Assembly (NCBI GenBank): GCA_023409955.1
Contig: JAEYQQ010000058.1
Span: 1 to 11,536 of the forward strand
From: Bacillota bacterium
GTDB taxonomy: Bacteria; Bacillota; Clostridia; Christensenellales; Aristaeellaceae
Direction: 5' to 3'
DNA length: 11,536 nt
Both the position numbers and the translations under genes were made by a program. Of this stretch, positions 6,296 through 11,536 are shown piece after piece. The notes under the pieces were generated by a model, which ran no database searches, was not told the DNA's origin, and saw only the letters and a list, made by a program, of their open reading frames with translations. Position 1 is the first letter of the stretch. The number at the start of each line of letters is the position of its first letter.

Positions 6296-8020
6296 ATGAA
6301 AAAAGCTGCTGGATGGATATTAATTGGAGTATTAATGTTGGGCATCGTATATGCGCTGGCTGAGGGAAGTGTTGCTACCACCAAGGCGCCAAAGGCAGTG
6401 CAAGCTATTGGTATGGGCGACGAGGGGGAAGGTGTTTTTCTTATACAGCGAAAATTAGCGGAGCTCAATTATTACAGCGGTGAGATAAGTGGAAAGTTTG
6501 ATAACGCCACCCAGGCTGCTCTTCGCGCATTTCAAAAGGATTATTCGCTGAACTCCACTGGTGACGCCAATGCAGAAACACAAGCAGCACTGAATACAGC
6601 TAAATACAGGCCATTGCAAAAAGGCGATTCAGGCGAGGATGTAAAAGAACTTCAGGCGAGATTAACTGAGCTTGATTACTACTATGGCAAGATCAGCGGC
6701 AACTTTTTGGAAGGCTCTTATTATGCCATCTGTGATTTTCAAAATAAGCATGGTCTGCCTGTAACAGGCGAAGCAGATATCAATACGCTCGAGCTGTTAT
6801 ATAATGCTTCTGCGCTGTCCAAGAAGGCAACCCGGCCGCCTGAAACGCAGTCGCCATTAATCACTCCCTCACCAACGCCTGCGCCGACACCAACGCCCGC
6901 TCCTATTGCACCATCAGGGGATATGCCAACTGCAGATGCAAGTATAACCCCATCACCAGAACCAACTGGGATAGCCTTTACGAAGCGGCTACAGAAGGGA
7001 TCCAAGGGGGAAAAGGTTGAACAGCTTCAGCAACGGCTGTTTGTACTTGGCTATTATATGGATGAGGTTACCGGCACCTATGATGCTGAAACAAAGGCTG
7101 CAATTATAGAATTTCAAAAAAACAACAATCTGACAACAGATGGCGTTACCGGGGAAAAGACATGGAATATGCTGTTTAACATATCGGATGTTCTGGATTC
7201 TTCAGCAACACCAAGGCCTACACCAGCCCCGACACCGGTACCTTATGCCATCACCATTGATGTAACAAACCAGGTGGTAACCGCCTATGGTCTGGATGAA
7301 AACAATGAATATACCAAAGTGGTCCGTCAGATGATTTGCTCCACAGGCACCAAGGCAACACCTAGCGACTTGGGAGTCTTTAAGCTAGGGGCTGGACGGT
7401 CCAGATTCCCGCTGTTTCCAAAGTATAACTGTTATGTTCAGTACTGGGTACCCATCGTCAACGGCATCGGTTTCCATTCCGTCATATACAATACAAAGAA
7501 TACCATGGACCTGGCTGAATACTCATATCATCAACTGGGAACCCGTGCATCCCATGGGTGTATACGGCTGTTGGTGGATGATGCAAAATGGATTTATGAA
7601 AACGCTGGTAAAGGTACGGTTGTTACCATTACCAATCAGCTGCCAGCTGATCCTGAGCTGACACAGTCTTTAAAGCCAGCAGCACTTAACCGAAAAAACA
7701 TGCTGCCCAAAACCACGCCTGCACCGACTGAGCCGCCTGTTTATGATGCCAGTCAGGAGCCACCCTTGCCTATGCGCAGCCTTAGCCGTGGATCTAAAGG
7801 AGAAGACGTATATTGGCTGCAGATGAAGCTGAAGGAGATGGGGTACTATAATGGAACTGTTACCGGCGGATACTATGGGGGCACCCAAAAAGCTGTTAAA
7901 GCTTATCAAAAGGATAATGGATTAACGGCTGATGGCGTTGCAGGGGTTAAAACACAGAGCCATCTGTATGCTGATGTACTGCCCACAGCTACCCCCAAGG
8001 TAGAGGCGTCATCTGATTGA
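6296..8020 (+). CDS. Secreted L,D-transpeptidase (YkuD) with four peptidoglycan-binding modules
   Basis: A 574-residue exported cell-wall enzyme. A signal peptide (1-22, MKKAAGW then a hydrophobic core) is followed by peptidoglycan-binding modules at about 40-102 and 108-170, a Pro/Thr linker (178-228), a third module (about 234-294), a second linker (303-316), the YkuD catalytic domain (about 318-446), a third linker and a fourth module (about 496-558). The catalytic motif is intact: His394 in GFHS, then SHGCIRL (419-425) with nucleophile Cys422. YkuD enzymes cross-link meso-diaminopimelate residues (3-3 links) or attach proteins to peptidoglycan. The modules repeat the pattern LQxxLxxLxYYxGxxxGxF. 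ATG 6296 follows GAGGTG by 4 nt. It is a single gene ended by the hairpin at 8072-8106. Typical bacillary YkuD enzymes carry one binding module, so four is many. The assignment is secure. The exact reaction is not known from sequence. Confidence 0.93.
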   Translation: MKKAAGWILIGVLMLGIVYALAEGSVATTKAPKAVQAIGMGDEGEGVFLIQRKLAELNYYSGEISGKFDNATQAALRAFQKDYSLNSTGDANAETQAALNTAKYRPLQKGDSGEDVKELQARLTELDYYYGKISGNFLEGSYYAICDFQNKHGLPVTGEADINTLELLYNASALSKKATRPPETQSPLITPSPTPAPTPTPAPIAPSGDMPTADASITPSPEPTGIAFTKRLQKGSKGEKVEQLQQRLFVLGYYMDEVTGTYDAETKAAIIEFQKNNNLTTDGVTGEKTWNMLFNISDVLDSSATPRPTPAPTPVPYAITIDVTNQVVTAYGLDENNEYTKVVRQMICSTGTKATPSDLGVFKLGAGRSRFPLFPKYNCYVQYWVPIVNGIGFHSVIYNTKNTMDLAEYSYHQLGTRASHGCIRLLVDDAKWIYENAGKGTVVTITNQLPADPELTQSLKPAALNRKNMLPKTTPAPTEPPVYDASQEPPLPMRSLSRGSKGEDVYWLQMKLKEMGYYNGTVTGGYYGGTQKAVKAYQKDNGLTADGVAGVKTQSHLYADVLPTATPKVEASSD

Positions 8021-8071
8021 GCGAGCAGTAAATATGTTCCTGCGTCATGCAAAGCCAAGTAACATAAGACA

Positions 8072-8106
8072 GCAGCCGCCCGGTGATTCCGGTGCGGCTG
8101 CATTTT
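8072..8106 (+). terminator. Intrinsic terminator of the L,D-transpeptidase gene
   Basis: GCAGCCGC (8072-8079) pairs with GCGGCTGC (8094-8101), extended inside by CCGG/CCGG (8080-8083 with 8089-8092) with a single-base bulge and a 5-nt loop. ATTTT follows. It lies about 50 nt after the stop codon in the convergent gap, and might also help stop transcription of the opposite-strand transporter operon, although the T run on that side is poor. Confidence 0.82.
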
Positions 8107-8170
8107 ATACCCCTACTATTGGATGCACGATACGGTCCAACAGGAAAACCTAAAAGAATAGACGCTGCTG

Positions 8171-9055
8171 TTACTTATGGATATTCCTCGGATCAACTGC
8201 ATCGCGTAGCGCATCACCTATAAAGTTGATGGCCAGCACAAGCAGTATGATCACCATTCCTGGCGGAACCCAAAGCCATGGCTTAGTTGTCAATATGGTA
8301 ATGGATTGCGCACCGTTGAGCATGTTGCCCAGGCTGGCTGTTGGCAGCTGCACCCCCATGCCTAGAAAGCTGAGGGCTGCTTCATCCAGTATGGAGATGG
8401 CGATGATTGATGTGGCGGACACAAGGATGGGGGCGATGGTATTGGGGAGGATTTCGGAAAAGAGGATATGCCGGGTGGGCATACCTGCTATAATATTCGC
8501 TTGGACAAAGGTGGTTTCCCTAAGCGATAGCACGTTTCCCCGGACCAGCCGCGCTATGCCGGGCCAATCAACAAAACCAAGAATCAGTATAATGTTCCAT
8601 AGCCCAGGCTGAAAGATTGCCGCTGCTACCAATACCAAAAGGATATAGGGGAAAGACATCACCATATCCGTAAAGCGCATGATGATCATATCAATCCATC
8701 CGCCGAAGTAGCCGGATACAAGACCCAACACCACACCGATGGCAGTTGCAATGGCGGTGGAGGCGAAGCCTACCAGCAGGGATATGCGGGTGGCATACAA
8801 AAGGCGGGTCAAAACATCTCGGCCTACTTGATCGGTACCCAGCAAGAATTGGGCTGAGGGAGGCGCTGAAAATTTGCCGACGATCTTGTTGGGATCATAA
8901 GGACTGATTACGGGGGCCAATAGGGCCAATAAGATTAGTGCCGTTAGAAAAAACAGGCTGATTACCGCCAGACGGTGGCGCAGAAATCTGCGGCCAATGG
9001 TATGAAAGTAGCTCTGGTTGAGTGAGCTTGCTTTGGATACGGTCTTTTTTGCCAT
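8171..9055 (-). CDS. Opp/Dpp-type ABC transporter permease, C subunit
   Basis: A 294-residue inner-membrane permease of the OppC/DppC type and usual length. A cytoplasmic N-terminus leads to a first membrane helix (about 30-50), then the periplasm-facing loop with the family hallmark LLGTDQVGRDVLTRLLYATR (71-90). Further helices lie near 92-114, 132-149, 153-169, 206-224 and 262-282. The EAA loop that contacts the ATPases is at about 186-205 (ANIIAGMP to EILPN), and DEAALSFLG (224-232) is also typical. It pairs with the B permease to form the translocation channel. The start at 9055 has TAAGGAGG 7 nt upstream, overlapping the stop of the B permease gene (12-bp gap). It is the last gene of the operon and converges with the L,D-transpeptidase gene. 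Confidence 0.94.
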   Translation of the reverse strand: MAKKTVSKASSLNQSYFHTIGRRFLRHRLAVISLFFLTALILLALLAPVISPYDPNKIVGKFSAPPSAQFLLGTDQVGRDVLTRLLYATRISLLVGFASTAIATAIGVVLGLVSGYFGGWIDMIIMRFTDMVMSFPYILLVLVAAAIFQPGLWNIILILGFVDWPGIARLVRGNVLSLRETTFVQANIIAGMPTRHILFSEILPNTIAPILVSATSIIAISILDEAALSFLGMGVQLPTASLGNMLNGAQSITILTTKPWLWVPPGMVIILLVLAINFIGDALRDAVDPRNIHK

Positions 9056-9067
9056 GGCTGCGCCTCC

Positions 9068-10015
9068 TTACTTCAGTTGTATGGTGGGGTCCACCACGGC
9101 GTATAGTATATCAGTCAACAGGTTACCTGCCAGCACGATCACAGCGGACAGCAGGCTGACACCCATGATAACGGGATAATCCCTGTTCATGATGGAGGTC
9201 ATGGTGAGCAGGCCCAACCCCGGCCAGGAAAAAACCTGTTCAACAATCACCGCTCCGCCGATGAGCATGGGGATTTGCATACCGATGACAGTGACAATGG
9301 GGAGCAACGCATTTCGCATGGCATGCTTGTTGATGGTCAAAAATTCACCGATTCCCTTGGCTTTGGCGGTACGAAGATAATCCTGCTGTAAAATTTCTAG
9401 CACACTGGAACGGATATAGCGGATATTGCTGCCGGCTAAGGAAGCGGTGAGTACGATGACAGGCATAATCATATGTCGGATTACATCCCATGCATCGCCG
9501 CCGGTTCCCAAGGTGGTCATTCCGCTGGAAGGAAGCCAGCCCAGCTTGATAGTAAACAGATACACCAATATCAGTGAAAGAAAAAAACTTGGAATGCTGG
9601 TGCCTAGAAATGAAAAGGTAACTGAAGCATAATCACCTTTGCTGTACTGATGAGTGGCACTGTATACACCCAAGGGGATGGCCACCAGGAAACTCAGTAG
9701 CATAGAGGTTCCCATCAGCAAAAGCGTTGGACCCAAATTGCTGGAAATCATGCTGTATACAGGCTGAAATGTTTTGGTGGAGTAGCCCCAGTTCCCGTTA
9801 AGCAGTTGAGTCAGCCAGGTGAAGTATTGGACATGAAGGGGCTGATCAAGCCCCAATTGTATCGCCCTTGCTTCCACTGCCGCCTGAGAAACTCGGGGAC
9901 CTTGCATCATAGCAAGGGGGCTGCCAGCCAGACTCATGATGATGTAATCCAGCATGGTAATGCCGATCAATACAGGAATGGCAATCAATATCCGCTTGAT
10001 GATATAGCGCATCAT
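9068..10015 (-). CDS. Opp/Dpp-type ABC transporter permease, B subunit
   Basis: A 315-residue membrane permease of the OppB/DppB type. It starts MMRYIIKRIL, a common beginning for this family, with helix 1 at about 9-29. The large external loop contains LGLDQPLHVQY (54-64) and GNWGYS (74-79). Further helices lie near 97-119, 133-155, 181-198, 236-260 and 284-306. The EAA loop runs about 212-239 (DYLRTAKAKG to RNALLP), and EQVFSWPGLG (259-268) is strongly conserved in the family. With the C permease it forms the pore driven by the two ATPases. The start overlaps the TGA of the preceding ATPase gene (ATGA), and AAAGGAGGG lies 9 nt upstream. A second ATG follows directly, so the start could be 3 nt later. 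The cargo is probably peptides, but related systems carry nickel, sugars or opines. Confidence 0.94.
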   Translation of the reverse strand: MMRYIIKRILIAIPVLIGITMLDYIIMSLAGSPLAMMQGPRVSQAAVEARAIQLGLDQPLHVQYFTWLTQLLNGNWGYSTKTFQPVYSMISSNLGPTLLLMGTSMLLSFLVAIPLGVYSATHQYSKGDYASVTFSFLGTSIPSFFLSLILVYLFTIKLGWLPSSGMTTLGTGGDAWDVIRHMIMPVIVLTASLAGSNIRYIRSSVLEILQQDYLRTAKAKGIGEFLTINKHAMRNALLPIVTVIGMQIPMLIGGAVIVEQVFSWPGLGLLTMTSIMNRDYPVIMGVSLLSAVIVLAGNLLTDILYAVVDPTIQLK

Positions 10016-11049
10016 ACAGCATTACCCTCCTTTGCATTGTGAATGGAATCGGCATAATGGCAAGCGGCAAGGCGGCTGCCGGAAAAGCATTCATGATGCA
10101 TGAGGGCAGGTTCATTTTCCCGGCATAGCTGTGTTGCATAGGGACACCGGGGGTGAAAACGACAGCCCGATGGAGGATTTACACTGGATGGAATCTCACC
10201 GGCAAGGACAACACGGTTGCGCTTGCGTAAATCAGGATCAGGCACCGGAGCAGCATCGCACAAGGCTTTGGTGTAGGGGTGGGCAGGGGATGTGAACAGT
10301 TCTTTGGCAGGTGCTGTTTCTACGATTTTACCAAGGTACATCACCGCGATTCGGTCACTGACGTAATTTACAGCAGCCAGCCCGTGGCCGATAAACAGGT
10401 ATGTCAATGAAAGCTCCTTTTGCAGGTCTTTCAAAAGGTTCAATATTTGGGCTTGGATAGATACATCCAGCGCTGATACAGGCTCATCACATACAATCAG
10501 TTCAGGCTTTAGGGAAAGCGCTCTTGCAATTCCGACGCGCTGGCGCTGGCCGCCTGAAAATTCGTGAGGATAGCGGCTGCTGGCGTTGGATGGCAAGCCT
10601 ACCATGTCCAGCAGGTGGCTTACCTCCTGGTCAATGGATTCTTTATTTGCAAGACCATGGTAGAGCATGGGTGCGGCGAGAATGTCACCGATATGTCTGC
10701 GGGGATTTAATGAGGAAAAGGAATCCTGAAAGATCATTTGAAGCTGGGTGCGCCGAAAAGTGTTCCTGTCTTTAAGCAGCGATGATAGAGGCTGGCCTTT
10801 GAAGGCAATTGTTCCTTCGGTGGGCGTTTCAAGACCAACGACCTGACGCCCAACAGTAGATTTGCCGCACCCTGATTCGCCAACCAAACCCAGGGTCTCC
10901 CCTTTATACAAAGTAAAATCCACCCCGTCCACCGCTTTAATGGAACCTATGGTGTGGGGGATGATGCCCTGGCGGATAGGGTAATGCTTTACAAGGCCTG
11001 TGACCTGCATAAGTACTGGCTTCGTGTTAACATCCTGTGCATCAGTCAT
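10012..11049 (-). CDS. Opp/Dpp-type ABC transporter ATP-binding protein, F subunit
   Basis: A 345-residue ATPase of the OppF/DppF type. From ATG 11049 it shows Walker A GESGCGKST (57-65), the Q-loop Gln108 in IFQDSFSSLNPRR, the signature FSGGQRQR (164-171), Walker B LIVCDEP (184-190), D-loop SALD (192-195) and switch His222. The usual SHDL sequence around the switch is GHGL here. The C-terminal oligopeptide-transporter extension has Cys296, Cys302, Cys309 and Cys330. Similar cysteines bind an iron-sulfur cluster in some relatives. The ATG at 11049 is preferred over an upstream TTG at 11061, because GGGAG lies 5 nt before the ATG and overlaps that TTG. The gene overlaps the D ATPase by 8 nt and the B permease by 4 nt. 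It hydrolyses ATP at the cytoplasmic face to drive import. Confidence 0.94.
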   Translation of the reverse strand: MTDAQDVNTKPVLMQVTGLVKHYPIRQGIIPHTIGSIKAVDGVDFTLYKGETLGLVGESGCGKSTVGRQVVGLETPTEGTIAFKGQPLSSLLKDRNTFRRTQLQMIFQDSFSSLNPRRHIGDILAAPMLYHGLANKESIDQEVSHLLDMVGLPSNASSRYPHEFSGGQRQRVGIARALSLKPELIVCDEPVSALDVSIQAQILNLLKDLQKELSLTYLFIGHGLAAVNYVSDRIAVMYLGKIVETAPAKELFTSPAHPYTKALCDAAPVPDPDLRKRNRVVLAGEIPSSVNPPSGCRFHPRCPYATQLCRENEPALMHHECFSGSRLAACHYADSIHNAKEGNAV

Positions 11050-11536
11050 TAGTGCTCCCAATGGCTTTTGCCCCTTCCATTTTAGTGTTTGCAGCCTGTG
11101 CCGAAATCCAGCACCGCACGCTTGCCCCGCCGTTTAAGCTAATCAGGTTTTGAGGCATATGTTCACAAGCGGGCACAGACATCATACATCGGTTAAAAAA
11201 TCGGCATCCAGGCATATCCTGGTACATATCCGGAACTGTTCCGGGGATGGATGCAAGGCGCCTTTCAAGACTATCATGAATGTTGGGAACGGATTGCAAA
11301 AGTGCTGATGTATAAGGATGCTGTGGATGGGAAAACAGCGATACGGCGTCAGACTCTTCAACAACTTGACCGGCGTACATTACCAGCACGCGATCTGCCA
11401 TTTCTGCTACCAGGCCCATATCGTGGGTTATCAGGAGGATGGACATACCGAATTCTTGCTGAAGGGATTTTAATAGCTGCATGATCTGGGCTTGGATAGT
11501 GACATCCAATGCGGTGGTGGGCTCATCGGCAATGAG
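11042..11536 (-). CDS. Opp/Dpp-type ABC transporter ATP-binding protein, D subunit (5' part outside window)
   Basis: Only the last 164 residues are visible. The frame is open to the right edge, so any start inside it is internal. The fragment begins in Walker B (LIADEP, 1-6) and has the D-loop TALD (8-11), the switch histidine in ITHD (His38) and the family sequence HPYTSALLQSVP (73-84). The C-terminal extension carries PGCRFFNRC with Cys111 and Cys117, then Cys124 and Cys142, as in the F subunit. It pairs with F as the asymmetric ATPase dimer. Walker A, the Q-loop and the signature lie outside the window. The TGA stop overlaps the F gene start by 8 nt. The operon promoter and probably the substrate-binding protein are further right, outside this sequence. 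Confidence 0.92.
   Translation of the reverse strand, partial: LIADEPTTALDVTIQAQIMQLLKSLQQEFGMSILLITHDMGLVAEMADRVLVMYAGQVVEESDAVSLFSHPQHPYTSALLQSVPNIHDSLERRLASIPGTVPDMYQDMPGCRFFNRCMMSVPACEHMPQNLISLNGGASVRCWISAQAANTKMEGAKAIGSTND
11055..11059 (-). promoter_or_regulatory. Ribosome binding site setting the F ATPase start
   Basis: GGGAG on the - strand lies 5 nt before ATG 11049 and within the end of the D ATPase gene. It overlaps the alternative TTG start at 11061-11059, which makes that longer start unlikely. Confidence 0.6.

Noticed and set aside
6860..6910. Repetitive CCAACGCCT-like DNA as a tandem repeat or CRISPR-like array
   Set aside because: It encodes the Pro/Thr/Ala linker of the L,D-transpeptidase, and the units are too short and irregular.

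Overview
The window looks like a chromosomal segment of a Gram-positive bacterium of the Bacillota, most likely Clostridia. The reasons are strong AAGGAGG-type ribosome sites, a Pro/Thr-linked secreted L,D-transpeptidase with repeated peptidoglycan-binding modules, tRNA genes with encoded CCA ends, and an Opp/Dpp-type importer. No gene here fixes the genus. Both window edges cut through genes.

Region 1 (1-3756, + strand) is a tightly packed four-gene operon whose beginning lies outside the window. It encodes an FAD-dependent oxidoreductase (C-terminal part only), an SGNH/GDSL hydrolase, a cysteine-rich cytoplasmic protein that looks beta-propeller-like, and a second, paralogous FAD-dependent oxidoreductase. 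Spacings of 6 bp, a 4-nt ATGA overlap and 1 bp imply one transcript. The substrate is unknown. An inferred theme is ester removal followed by flavin-dependent oxidation of the released compound.

Region 2 (3757-4289) has no convincing gene. It holds a terminator-like hairpin, a long well-paired hairpin (4085-4141) and a short direct repeat. Region 3 (4290-5318, - strand) is one secreted protein of unknown family, with a perfect 10-bp inverted repeat upstream. Region 4 (5621-5927, + strand) is a complete small tRNA unit: a near-consensus promoter, tRNA-Ser(UGA), tRNA-Ser(GCU) and a strong intrinsic terminator.

Region 5 (6296-8106, + strand) is a secreted L,D-transpeptidase with four peptidoglycan-binding modules and its own terminator. 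Region 6 (8171-11536, - strand) converges on it. It is an oligopeptide/dipeptide-type ABC importer in the order ATPase D (partial), ATPase F, permease B, permease C, with translationally coupled junctions. No substrate-binding protein is present, so it is probably beyond the right edge or elsewhere.

No CRISPR array, phage, transposase or integrase gene is visible. The least explained parts are the FAD/SGNH/propeller/FAD operon, the orphan secreted protein and the structured gene-free segments.
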